In this document: piece by piece, positions 24,148 to 37,559 of the stretch | Position numbering within the stretch: position 1 is the stretch's first letter | How the letters are laid out: each line of letters begins with the position of its first letter | Assembly (NCBI GenBank): GCA_963573385.1 | Contig: CAUYLG010018025.1 | Span: 1-64,000 of the forward strand | Source: Cacajao melanocephalus | Lineage: Eukaryota; Chordata; Mammalia; Primates; Pitheciidae | Direction of reading: 5' to 3' | Length of the DNA stretch: 64,000 bases | Position numbers and translations under genes: made by a program | The notes under the pieces: generated by a model | What the model was told of the DNA's origin: nothing | What the model saw: only the letters and a program-made list of their open reading frames with translations | Databases searched by the model: none

Positions 24148-25199
24148 AGTTTAATCCAGTGACTTACTTCCAACCCTCCTTTCATACCCTCTTGCAAAAA
24201 GGTCCATTTCTTTGGAAGTTATGCGAGCTGGTTTACCATTCTTTAACTGTTTCACTCATCTTTGTCACCATTACCCTCTACCTTATTTTTCATTCCTCTC
24301 ACTCATTCTGGATTTTATTAGCTGGCTCCAAAATTTCTTTTGCTTCTCAGCTTCTATCATCACATTTCACATCTATGCAAACTATTTGGAGCCCTAGCAT
24401 CATCAGTATTCCTTGACATCCATGACTTGAGCATCAGTATTCCTTGACATCATCAATTCCAACAACATGTATCTACGTTAGCAACAACCAATACTCCTAT
24501 GGCCACATTCTGGTCCACATTATCATATAACTCTTCCAGCTTTGGAAATGCAAATTCCAATACACCAATTATCTTCTCTTTCACGCCCACCATGCTGCTT
24601 TTTGACTTCACTTAGAGCTCCAATCCTTCAAGTTCAACCTATGAATCTCCCTCCCCTAGTAACTCTCATACTCTTCTCTACATTCTCCATCCTTATCATA
24701 GTGCATGTCCCAGGGAGTTATGCAGAAGTTATTCATGAAAAATGAATGAGCAAGGTGGCTGTATACCTGCACACCTGGTAGATTTTCCCCCATGGCCTCT
24801 TAAGTGTTACTTGGTAAACTGCATTACAGATTCCTCTCAAGAGCATCTAGACAGAACTCAAAAGTCAGAATTCTAACACTGGGTCCACTACCAGTTACCT
24901 ACATGCTCTTGGACAAGTCCCCTGACTTTTCCCCAAACTTCAGCTTTTTTGTGTCTTTTTTTTTTGCTAAATTATTAATAAGGATCAAATGAAGTCATGA
25001 ATGTGAAAATATAAAAAAACTCTGTAGGAACATAAAAATCACTCTAATAATGCTCATGGGTTTCCTATTGTTCAGCACATATGAACTTGTCAGAGTCACA
25101 TTCTTCCTTATGAAGGAAAAGCCAGGCAAATGTGGAACAACCAAATGCCTATAAATCCAAAACTGAAACATCAGGTTCCCAGATCAGCACATCCAGCTT
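24148..25199. other. Unassigned AT-rich sequence with a local duplication
   Basis: No named repeat. The word gcatcagtattccttgacatc recurs about 35 bases apart near 24397-24455. Short open frames here look like chance. Confidence 0.45.
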
Positions 25200-25370
25200 C
25201 ATTGCCTTACTCATTCCTTCACTTACCAAACATTCATTGATTTCCTATTGTTTTCAGGTACTTAGTAAGACACAAGCCTTGCCCTGATGGAGTTCAACCT
25301 TTTGATAGGAAAAGAAAAGGAAATAATAAATTGCAGTCAGAGAGATAAGAGCAAACTAGAAGTATGTGCA
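25200..25370 (-). mobile_element. L2 3' part, antisense
   Basis: tactcattccttcacttaccaaacattcattgatttcct followed by cttgccctgatggagttcaac and a taggaaaagaaaaggaaataataaa block matches the reversed L2 3' end. Confidence 0.5.
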
Positions 25371-27486
25371 GGATTCTGGGGATGGAGGAACCCCAATCCT
25401 CTCTAGGGAGACAGAGACACAGAACAGTTTCACATGTCAGGATCTATGTTCTCACCAGCTACACAGGATCAGCCCTTCTGGGGACACAGCCATTAGGCCA
25501 GGATCTGGAGGAAACTGACACATGGGGAAAAAATAGAACACAACCAGAAATTGAGCTTCTATCTGTAAGTCTTCCTCCAGTTCCTTGCCTCGGCACTACC
25601 GGACACAGCCCCAAAGGATTCAGGTATGGGTGCAATCATTCCTCTCAATAAGCCTATGAGGTACAAGGCTATCATTTGCCTCTGTGAGTGAATTCCAGAC
25701 AGACCTTCTGAGACCAAATCCTGCATTCTTCTCACAGTGTCACACTCCTGTCACACCTGGGAATGATGCAGGATAGGAGCCTGAGGAAGGGATAAAGGCC
25801 TCCTCACGTGTCTATGATTGGCTTCAGAGTTTCGGGATAGGGTTATTGTCCTGGTGAACAGATTGCCTCCAACCAGAATCCTTCTACCACTGACTCCCTG
25901 CAGCTCAGGCCAAACAGATCTATACCTTATTATGCCAGATTCCTCAGCCCAGTGCAACGGAAATTAAATTCTATCTGCACAGGAGCCCAGCACAGGCACT
26001 GCATTCTGGCTGGCTAGGCAGGACTTGGGATGACGGGGAGAGTGGAAATTACTTCCCAGTGATGAGAGCCTGACAAAGCAAGTGTGCCCTGAGAATTAGC
26101 TGTGCTGGAGACAGACAAGGCCGGCCTCCTAATCTCAAGAAGCTTGGGTCTTCATCCCTGGATCGTGGGAGCCTCTGAGCCACTCAACCATAGTTCACCC
26201 TGGTGATTCTAGGGGGTACATTCTCCCCACTTCTTCCTGGTCAATAGATATTAAGGAGGATACAGACCTAGCCATTTTGCTTCCACAAGGATCCAGAGCA
26301 TATTCTGAACAAAGGTTGCAGCATTTTTAGTAATCTGTGGATACTGAAGAGGAGATTGGTGTCTCAAAGCTGATTCCTTTGTCTTTACTCTTACCCTAGC
26401 CCCCTAGATGGGTCTCTCTCTCTCTCTCTCTCTCAGCCTCATTTTTTTCTTTCTCTCTCCCTCCCCATCTTCCTTACTCTGTAAGTGTGTGTGGGGGAGT
26501 TGAGGGAAGGCAGCAGGGGAGCACATAGCCACACGTAATTTTTGATATCAAAGTCAGCATTTTCAAATACTTTCCACTCATTTCTCCCCCTACCCTTTTC
26601 TACTTGTAACTATAGAAACCCATAATAAATGTCCATTTAGATGTGCAAGGGAAACAATTTTCAAAATGAAAGATAATATATTTTCATGATCCCCACATTC
26701 TCCTACTTCTTGTACCTCATCCCTAGCCACTGGCTTACTGGTGTACATAGGTGACATTTATGGCTTAGCAGAGAGGAGGCCACATCATTGAAACCCGTCA
26801 TGAACCCGCCATCTCGCATATGATCCCATCTGTATGGGCTGAAAGAGGAATGCCCCTGACTGGACTTGGAGCACCAGATGCAATGCCTCTGGAAAACTCA
26901 AGGAAACAACTTTCCAGAATTCATAAAGGTTTGAGACTCAGCAGGACACAGATTCCTTTCTCACGCCAGGGAGAGAATAACCCTGGAAGAAAGCAATCAT
27001 GCTGCAGTAGTGACCTCCACAAAGCTTGGAATCGGGGGTCTGTGCATCTGAATATTATTGTTGATGGGCTATGCTTCTCAAAAGAACATACCCTAGATGG
27101 TAGGACATGGAGTTCCTAAAGCCATGACATGAATATGGTGCATTTTCCTCTGCGATCAATTTTACTAATTGACAACCGATTCAAAACAGCATATTTATTT
27201 AAAAACATTATGTAGGAGAATGCAAAATTCTTAATAATTTTTACAGTAGTCCATGGGGTTAAAAGAAATTTGTGTTTATAGCTGGCAGCTTCAGACTGTA
27301 CCCCAGGACTCTCGAGATGATACCCTTTCATTCTCCACTAGGAATATTTTACTAAGAAGTTTAAGAGGTCCTGCTGAGCAGTCCCCACCTCTTCTGGGTC
27401 TCATGCTGGGTAAAATAGTTCATTTTTCCAAGAATCCTGTGGGGAAAGAAAACTAATTTTTTCATCAACCCTCATAAGTTCTTAAA
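25371..27486. other. Unassigned sequence, no gene seen
   Basis: No named repeat except a (tc)11 run. Frames up to ~100 codons show no recognisable product. Confidence 0.45.
26413..26434. repeat. (TC)11 microsatellite
   Basis: Uninterrupted TC dinucleotides followed by a pyrimidine-rich stretch to ~26480. Confidence 0.9.
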
Positions 27487-28024
27487 TGGAACAGACCCCT
27501 TGTAACATAAGACAGATAAATGGGAGAAAACCAAACAGGCATTTATTAACATATATATATTTCATACATGCATGGGAGACACCCAGAGAATGAGTAGGCA
27601 TCCTGGAAGTTCAAGAGGTGTCTTTGAAGTCCAGCTTATAAAGCATCTTCAACAAAGAACAGTAAATTTTTAGAGATGTGAGAAGACAAAGAAAAAGGAC
27701 TCTGAGTCTCTAGGGGTGGCAACTTCTGGAAAGGCAAATAAATGGCAGATAAAGGTTAGTTAGTAAAGCTTGTTAATGCAGATTCCTCTGGTGCTGTCTC
27801 TAGGTGGAATAAGGATCTAAAGTTGTCTTCGGAGACTATCCTGTGTTCTCCTTGCTAGAAGTAGGGACAAGATACCTTTTGTCTTTGTAAATCTGTGTCC
27901 TGCTTTTAGGCAAATGGAGGGAGGGCAGAGAGCTTTCCTGCAGCTGCTTATTCTTAATTGCCTTCAGCTCAACAATCTTTATGCAAAAGAGGCATATTTT
28001 GGGGTGGCATATTCTCGTCTCCCA
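27487..28024 (-). mobile_element. ERV-type LTR, antisense (family not assigned)
   Basis: Read on the minus strand it opens near gaatatgccaccccaaaatatgcctc and carries gcagggctctctgccc-like wording, a taaaagcaggacac block and later polyadenylation-like AT-rich sequence. It shares ordered words with LTRs at 28875-29966 and 41850-42386, which are in the opposite orientation. No internal retroviral genes were recognised. Confidence 0.5.
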
Positions 28025-28874
28025 CAGTTCATTGGAACCATTCTTTAGCTTCTGCAAATTTAATTTTTGAGCCAGTTGTAAGGTGACTCAAAGCCTGCCC
28101 TTCCAGGATGCAGAAAACCAGTCTGACACCATCTGAGACCTGAAGCTGGCCTTTTCTAACCTGTAGTGACCCCTAGATCCTCTTAGACTCACTTCAATCA
28201 GGCCCTGCTTCAAGGGCTGAGTTCTGAGAAGGTGCAATTGCCCCTAATGTCTGAATGTCACCCACTACATTGGGAAAACCCAATCATATTCATTTGAAGG
28301 GGCCGAGCATGGAGCCAAGAACAGGATCAATATTCATTTTCTTTCTACTGAAAAGAGATGACAAAGGAAGTTGACCAGCAGGGCAGGCTTTCAACTTGAG
28401 CAACACTAATTGGTCGGTTATTTGGCAGATAGACCTGAATTCCCAGAGCTGACTTCCTCCCTCATGACCTCCCTTGTCCTTCTTACTTTTCACACCTCTG
28501 GCAAAGGAAACGGTGATCTGTTCCTGCAGATGCTTCCAATAGCATCTGGGCCTTCACTGAGGTTGACTTGAGGATTCTAACTTTTAGGAGAGTTGAGGTT
28601 CACAGCACCAAGCTCTTTGAATCAGGGTCAAATATTGCTGAGGCAAAAAGGTCTTATGCCTGTTCCTTGCCCTATATACAGGACAGGGAGAAAAAGAACA
28701 GCCAGTAGAACCATCCTGCCTTCCATAAAAAAACCAAGGTAGGAAATTGTTAGGTCAAAGTCTAACATGGCAGTAACCACCCTTACTATTGAGGCAAGTC
28801 CTATTCAAAAGCAAGGCCCCTTCCCACTTATTTCGTAAAAAGCCAGGGGCTCTCCTTTTTGTCCCTAGGCAAAG
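28025..28874. other. Unassigned spacer between two inverted LTRs
   Basis: About 850 bases between oppositely oriented related LTRs. I do not recognise gag, pol or env remnants in it. Confidence 0.4.
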
Positions 28875-29966
28875 CACAGGAGGGGTTTCAGAACATGCCA
28901 CCCCAAAATATGCCTCTTTGACATGTAAGTTATTTTGAGCTGAAGGCACTTGAGGAGTAGCAGATGCAGGAAGGGCTCTCTGACCTTTACTTTCTACCTA
29001 AAAGCAGGTCCTAAGATTTTCTATAGGAAAGATGCCCTCCTTGTACCAATGTTGAGGCTCAGAAAACAAAATTTCAAAATGAAGACCTCAGAAGCAAAAG
29101 TGTTTCTCCGACCTTCTCTTGCCCTCCTCTCTCTCAGTCCCATTCTCTCCCGAAGCCAGCCATAAAAACTAGAATCCCTCTTCCCTGAGGGGTGTCTCAC
29201 AAACCAGAACTCCTTTTCCCCAAAGCCAGCAATAAATCTTAAAATATTAATCTAATTTTACTCTACTTTTCTATGTAAAAACTGGCCATGAAGAAATTAT
29301 CCAATCTACTTTGTTTAACTGTAGGTCATAAGATTCTTACTCCAGAGAGAGCCCTGTCCTATACTCAGAAGGAAGGAATGCATGCAGAGATGCCAAGAAG
29401 AATATAGAGAGAAAGGCCTTGCTGGATTTCCATATTCAATCTGTTAGCATTAGATCAGACCCTTTTTTGTCCAATCATATTTCTACATGGCTGTCCATAC
29501 TTTGTTGAACCTAAACATAAAAGTGAACAATTTGGCCAAACGTGGTGGCTCACACCTGCAATCCTAGCACTTTGGGAGCACAAGGTGGGTGGATCACGAG
29601 GTCAGAAGTTCAAAACCAGCCTGGCCAAGATGGTGAAACCCCATCTCTACTAAAAATACAAAAAATTAGCTGGGGGTGGTGGTGGGCGCCTGTAATCCCA
29701 GCTACTCAGGAGGCTGATGCAGAGAATTGCTTGAACCCATGAGGTAGAGGTTGCAGTGAGCTGAGATCACTGCACTTCAGCCTGGGCAACAGAGCGAGAC
29801 TCTGTCTTTTTTTTAAAAAAAAAAAAAGGACAATTCCCCTGCATCTGTGGATCTTCATTCTGCAGGCCCCCATGTGTACATGTTAAGAAGATTTGTATTT
29901 TTTCCCCAATTCATTTGCTTTTTGTGAGTTGATTTTTCAGTGACCCTTCAGAGGGCCACACCTACA
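28875..29966 (+). mobile_element. ERV-type LTR, sense, split by an Alu
   Basis: Starts near agaacatgccaccccaaaatatgcctctttgacatg, passes tacctaaaagcaggtcc, and after the Alu ends with ttgtgagttgatttttcag and cctaca. Together with 30005-30553 it makes a cluster of decayed LTRs. Family unassigned. Confidence 0.5.
29534..29827 (+). mobile_element. Alu element with an unusual T8-A13 tail
   Basis: Full dimeric Alu from ggccaaacgtggtggctcac to gcgagactctgtc. The tail is t8 (29807-29814) followed by a13 (29815-29827), where a plain A tail is expected. Flanking aaaagtgaacaatt and aaaaggacaatt suggest an imperfect target-site duplication inside the LTR. Confidence 0.96.
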
Positions 29967-30004
29967 GCTCCTACATCAGATAGAGAATATTCTTACCATC
30001 AGAG

Positions 30005-30553
30005 ACTAGAAGTCAATGCTGAAATGAATCTGTACAAACAAACCTACTGAAATAATCCTTCTCTTCCATTAGTTTCCCCCCACATATTTCTTTATCAGAT
30101 GAGGGCTGTCATTGTTCAGAGACTTCAGATCACCTAATGACAATCAAAACAGCTAGTTAGTTGCAAAGCAAGGCTTGGATCCAGGTCTTGGAAGCAGGAT
30201 ATACAGTGGAAATGATGCAGGCTTTGAAGTCAGGCAGACTTGAGGTGAGTCTCAGCTTCCCAGCTAGCTGGCCTTCTGATCTTCCCACAGTTTACCACTT
30301 TTAGCAGTTTAACACCCTTTTCCTTTATCTCATCATTTCTTCACAAATTTATCAATATTTGTGTAAAAAGGTACATAAGCTCTTGGTCCTAACCACTTCT
30401 TCAGATCTTCCTTTTTCCTATGAAGGCTCTCATGTGCACATAAAGATATTAAATAAATCTGTATGCTTTTATATTGTTAATCTGTATCAACTTAATTGTC
30501 AGGCTGAGCCACAGAACTTAAGAGGATAGAGGAAAAGTTTTTCTTCCCCTACA
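30005..30553 (+). mobile_element. ERV-type LTR, 5'-truncated, carrying an inserted duplicate block
   Basis: The order tctgtacaaacaaacctactgaaataatcc, cacatatttctttatc, then (after the inserted block) cccacagtttaccac, ggtacataagctc, aataaatctgtatgc and agaggatagaggaaaagtttttc ending ccctaca matches the LTR at 41850-42386. The 188-bp block at 30094-30281 interrupts it. Confidence 0.45.
30094..30281 (+). repeat. Duplicated ~190-bp block, copy A (inside an LTR)
   Basis: Aligns with 31049-31241 in the same orientation at roughly 85-88% by eye. Shared words include cacctaatgacaatcaaaa, ttggatccaggtcttgg, gcaggatatacagtgga and ctggccttctgat. The content includes MIR-like sequence. It separates two LTR halves, so this copy is probably the inserted one. 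Confidence 0.85.
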
Positions 30554-31048
30554 TACACTTGAACCCTTCTAAAACCAAATGTGACCACCCTGGCTTCCTC
30601 TGTTCCTTTTTGCACCTGGAGGGTGAGATAGGCCTACAGCCCACACCCTGTGGTTGGTCAGACATGTGTACAGGGATGCCAGGCCATCTCTCTCTTTTCC
30701 TATCTCCCTGCAGGCCAGGACAAGTGTGATTTGTGTCCCAGGATTGTTTTAGGAATTGCCCTAAGCCATAGTCTCCTATCTGGCTTTTGCCAGAGCTTGG
30801 CACCACTGTGCTCTTCAGTAAAGTGGTACATCTTTTTCCATTTGGTTGCTGTTCTTTATGCACATACCCCATCTGTCAGCTCCCTAGAGGGGAAGAAGGT
30901 GAGGGACATCCTGGACCCTAATGATGATTGTCTCTAATGTGAGGAACTGGATAGAAATGGAAACAGTACACAATGCTTCCACATCCACACACTCAATATT
31001 TGCTGCACAGCAGCTATGGCGTGGTTCATTTCGCTATTATTCCTGCTC

Positions 31049-31241
31049 ATCAAATGAAGAATCTCTCAATGTTCAGAGACTTGCGGTCACCTAATGACAA
31101 TCAAAAGAGCTGGTTAGTGGGAGAGCAAGGTTTGGATCCAGGTCTTGGGAGCAGGATATACAGTGGAACGGATGCAGGCTTTGGAGTCAGGCGGACCTGG
31201 ATTGAGTCTCAGCTTCCTTCCCAGCCACCTGGCCTTCTGAT
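31049..31241 (+). repeat. Duplicated ~190-bp block, copy B
   Basis: Counterpart of 30094-30281, about 955 bases downstream and outside the LTR. It carries a 3-4 base insertion (cttccttcccag versus cttcccag). Context suggests this is the source locus. Confidence 0.85.
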
Positions 31242-32289
31242 TCACTCTGGGTATGGGGCTTGGGAGTGGGCTGAGATGTGGGGGCAGGTGTCTCCCTGAC
31301 CTTGTCTCTTGGCTCCTGAATGCATTTTAATTCCCCTTTGCCGCTGCTACCCACAGTTCCCCACCCTATCCTTTCCACAATGCTAGCCTCATTTCTACCC
31401 AAGAACCTTTCTTTCTGGATCAGAGAATGAATTCAGGACCAGCCCGAGGGAGAGGAGCTTTAAAGCAAGAATACCCATCTGGTCCCCTTGAAAAGATAAG
31501 AGCAGCATGGAAGAGATGATCTGGGATCATCCCCATCAGCCCCCCTGCAAGAGGAACCCCTCCCCATACCCAAGGTCTCCATTGTTAGGCAAACAAAGTC
31601 CTTGGTGCTAGGGTAGGTTGGATGCAAATTGAATTAAGTCTCCATCTGTTAGTTTATTCATTCCAGAGTTGGGGTTTTTTTCTTTATTCTTTTTTTTTGA
31701 CTCCCCATGTTTCATACTTGCTAATGAGCCAATCAAATAGCATTAGGAACTGTGAGCAGGAGGTGGCTCTGCTCAGCCCAGAGCCCCCTTTGCACTCTCT
31801 CCCACCTCTGAGAGAAACCCCTCCCCCTCCCATCCTCTCTTTACATTCCTGCTGCCTCAGCCCTCCTAGAAAAAGTGCCCAAGCTGTTGATTCAAAATAG
31901 ATATTCATTTGCATGGAATTAGCATGTTGCTCATTTAATGCTCAATTCCACCCCCGTTCCACCATCCAAAGTCCTCGTCCAGGATATGGTCAGGAGGTCT
32001 GGCTGAGTGCCCAGATATAAAGCTTGTGCTTTAGGTAGATGTCTTTAGAGTGCAAATTCTCAGCAGCTGCCTCCAAGCTCTGCTCTTTGCTGCACCGGAG
32101 GTCAGCCCTGTGATAGCAGAAGGAGGCAGGTGGTTACCTTTGAAGCAGGGTCCTCTGTCTTCCACCCAGGTTCTATCACAGTGCTAGAAATGCCTGGCAT
32201 TAGAGTTGCTCAGGAAACTTTGGTTGAAGGGATGAGAGAGGAGACATTTATGACTCTGGATCACCTGTGAAAATAATAGCAACAATAAT
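31242..32289. other. Unassigned, possible regulatory stretch
   Basis: No named repeat. At 31718-31960 there is a gccaatca CCAAT-type box, an octamer atttgcat (31907-31914) and several attag/ttaat words in AT-rich sequence. No exon recognised. Confidence 0.35.
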
Positions 32290-32420
32290 AACAATGGAAA
32301 TAACAAAGGCCACCATTTATTGACCTTCTACCGTATTCTAGACGTTGTTCATATTTAAATTCTCACCTTTATCGCAACACTGAAAGATAAAAGATAACTA
32401 ATATTACATTAGTCAGTGCA
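32290..32420 (-). mobile_element. MIR-like fragment, antisense
   Basis: accatttattgaccttctaccgtattctagacgttgttcat followed by aaattctcaccttta resembles the reversed MIR 3' part. Head not seen. Confidence 0.4.
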
Positions 32421-32439
32421 AGTATCCAAAAACATAATT

Positions 32440-32935
32440 CCAACTGGATAACAGAGCAAGAGAGTGGCATATGGATTCATGTAACTAAAAGCATCCAAAT
32501 CCAGGGGACTTTTCATGTCAAGTCCTTCTGGATTGAACCGGACAAATAATGTCATCAGAACATTGTCTCCTTCTCTCAGCTCTGCTTTCCCTTGTTAGGA
32601 ATCACTCTGACAGTCTTCCTCAACTGGGTCACTCTCAGCAGCTCCGGGCCTAAGTCTTTCTGAATGATTTGAATCCAGGTCTCAGGCATGATTTCCATGG
32701 GCCTAGATTGGGTCACATGGTCACTCATGAACTCATTGCTGTACTGGGAGACACACATCTGAGCCACATGTCCATCTCTAGAGAGAAAGGATAGACATTA
32801 ATGCTTCCTCCCTTACAAAGCACCAGGCCTCCAGGCCAGGGGAGGGATTCTCAGCAGAAAATGGGGTTCCTGTTACAGAAGAAAGAGGCATAGATGCTGG
32901 GTAGCAAAAACAATAAATGTCCACTCCAGATATCA
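32440..32935 (+). mobile_element. Old mammalian interspersed repeat, family not assigned
   Basis: Ordered words attcatgtaactaaaagc, atgtcatcagaacattgtctcc, gctctgctttccc, ttgggtcacatggtcactcatgaac, aaatggggttcctgttacagaagaa and gatgctgggtagcaaaaacaataaatgtcc match a known dispersed repeat that I cannot name. The minus-strand open frame inside it (32576-32767) is therefore not a gene. Confidence 0.45.
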
Positions 32936-34238
32936 TGCCACTCTATAGAAGGGAAAAACATGCTCAGAAGCGTAAATTGTTTATCTGGGGTCACATAGCT
33001 AGTAAATGCAAATTGATATTTAAATTTAGGATTTACCATCTCCAAAGCCACATATTGATACAGACAGGAGGCAGGGAAATACTGGGTAGAAGAGAGTGGT
33101 TTCCTGGCAAAGGCCCCACCCTCAAGCCTAGAAACCCAAGGCCCTGAGTGGGAATAGCCATTCCTGTTTTCGTGCCAAAATGTTGCCTTTGAACCCACCA
33201 TGCCACCCATTCTGTACCCATATAAGCCCCAAACCACAGGCTCCACAAGCAGATGAACAGAAGAAGGGCAGAGCGGCAGAGCAGTAGAAAGGCACAGCAG
33301 AGAAAGAGAGAAGAAACAGAGTGTCTGAACATTGAGAGGAGTTCGGCTGGGGACAGTCAGAGAGGAAATTAACCATGGGACGGCCAAATTCCAGGGGAAG
33401 ATCGTCTTCCCACTCTATCCTCTTTCTAGCTCCCTATCCATCTGCTGAGAGCCACCTCCATCCAGCAATAAAAACTTCCCCATTTACCATCCTTCGATTT
33501 TTCCATGTGACCTGATTCATCCTGAACACCAGACAAGAACCTGGGTACCAAGAGGGCACTGAGCTGGTTAACACTTAAGCCATCTGTGGATGGCAGCTGC
33601 TCAAAGAGCACTGTCACACACTCACTGGGGCTTTAGAAGTTGCAGGCACCCACCCCAGACACTACCCATAGGGCTGGAGCCCAGAAGTGCTCGTCCCAGC
33701 TCCTGCACCTGCTCATCTGCATGCTCTTCTCCCCATAAAGGGTTTGAGCATGCACAGTGGCCAAACAGATGAGCTATACCCCCTGTTGCATGTCCTGTGA
33801 GGGGGGCCAGGGAACTCTCCTATTTCAATATTATACCTCCTCCTTCCTCTTATATTTACTATCAAGAGGGAAGGGAGATAGATAAGGAGGAAGGGGTGTT
33901 AAAAGCAGAAAAATACGTACAAAAGAAAAAAAATTGCTGGCTTAGTGCAGATTTAGCTTCCAAAATGTTCTGATGTGGTGCAAATACGTCATGGGTGAAG
34001 GAGAAATCCATTAATCCAATGGAACTCACTACCTCATTATGGAAATAAATAAATTAATTAAATTAAATGATTTGATACGCTAGAACAAGAAGGAACCTTA
34101 GGATATTTGAAATCATCTGGGCTGACATAAGCCATCTGGCCCAGTTCCTTTAGCCCCTCCCTTACCTGCCCCCTCAACAGGTACAGAAGGTCAGGTGTAA
34201 TCTGAATAGCAGCATCCTGTCTCTTCTGCCTTGAAGAG

Positions 34239-34280
<42 letters not shown>

Positions 34281-34484
34281 ACCTGTATGTATGTTTGTGT
34301 GTATGTCAGTCTATGAGAAAAAACATCAGGGAATTGACTTTTTTATAATTCCCTGTGGCTCAGTTATTATTTTGGCCACTGATGTCCCATGAGTATCCCC
34401 AGTGCTGCTTCATCTGAGTAATTCACAATGGGGCTGGTGCTCCCTCAGCTCTGTCCCTACCATATTACTGCTATGTATCTCTCA
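32936..34484. other. Unassigned sequence, with a purine-rich run
   Basis: 33247-33325 is strongly purine-rich (gcagagcggcagagcag-like). Three overlapping minus-frame ORFs up to 178 codons at 32851-33387 start inside an old repeat and show no domain. Confidence 0.4.
34241..34279. repeat. (GT)19 microsatellite
   Basis: Uninterrupted GT dinucleotides, followed by imperfect tgtatgtatg. Likely polymorphic and Z-DNA-prone. Confidence 0.95.
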
Positions 34485-34700
34485 GGGTTTATTTGATAGC
34501 AAGCAACAGAAACATACTCTAGCTAACTTAAGTTGAAGGGTATGGGACAGTAAGAGAACTGAAAGAAAATCTGAACAACTAGGCTTCCAAAAGTAGAGGA
34601 AAGGATATGGGGGTTCAGAGTCATCAGGGCACCTGGATGACCAGGTAAATTAGGGTGGATTTAGTTTTCTCTCTGCTCACCAAGCCTTGTCTCTCTGTAG
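34485..34700 (+). mobile_element. Possible 5' part of the same unassigned old repeat
   Basis: tagcaagcaacagaaacatactctagctaacttaag resembles the 5' part of the repeat seen at 20478. It fades after ~200 bases. Confidence 0.28.
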
Positions 34701-36915
<2,215 letters not shown>

Positions 36916-37045
36916 AAAAATTATTTGCCAATTTCCATGTCAGGAAATATGGGGAAGGAGTTCTAGAGTTGTACTGCTGCCAGTGGACCTTCTGGTGTAA
37001 TCCCAAGGGGGCTACACTTGTAGGGTAGAACTGGAAACATCTGGC

Positions 37046-37438
37046 TGCTATGGTTTGAATGTTTTTGTTCCCTCCAATATTCATGTTGAAACTTAATCCT
37101 CAATGCAGCAGTACTAGGAGGTGAAGCCTTTGGAGGTGATTAAGTCATGAAGGCTCTGTCCTCATGAATGGGATTAGGGGCCCATATGAAGGGCTTGATG
37201 GAGCGAGTCTGCCTCTTTTCACCCCTTTGGGCCCTTCTGCCATGTGAGGACACAGCACTCCTTCCCTCTGGAGGATGCAGCAATGGGTGCCATCTTGGAA
37301 GCAGAGGCTGGGCCCTCGCCTGCTGGTACTTTGATCTTGGACTTCCCAGCCCACAGAACTATGAGAAAATACATTTCTGTTCTTTACATATTACCAGTCT
37401 CAGATATTTTATTATAGCAGCACAAATGGGCTAAGACA
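37046..37438 (+). mobile_element. Solo MaLR-type LTR (MLT1/MST-like)
   Basis: 393 bp beginning tgctatggtttgaatg and ending gctaagaca, the TG...CA termini of an LTR, with tcatgttgaaacttaatcc, tcatgaatgggatta, gccatgtgaggacacagca and actttgatcttggacttccc in the usual order. Flanking ctggc and gtggc are a near-match 5-bp target duplication. No internal sequence, so a solo LTR. Confidence 0.77.
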
Positions 37439-37559
37439 GTGGCCTCATGGAGGATCAGAGAGATAAGCTAGGGTATAGCATTCAAGGACTTGATTATGCC
37501 TTGGAGACAGAGTTGGTCAAGAGTGGTGAGACACTGAGGGTGGGTGTGCACTGCACGCC

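Noticed and set aside
29542..29742. 66-codon ORF MVAHTCNPSTLG...
   Set aside because: The standard translation of a sense Alu.
32576..32767. Minus-strand 63-codon frame with a fine acceptor (cctttctctctag) that looked like a last exon
   Set aside because: It lies wholly inside a dispersed old repeat (32440-32935) whose ordered words recur elsewhere, so the open frame is repeat-derived.
32851..33387. 178-codon minus-strand ORF with hydrophobic stretches
   Set aside because: Starts in unassigned purine-rich DNA and ends in the same old repeat. Two other frames of the same strand are also open there, which points to composition bias.
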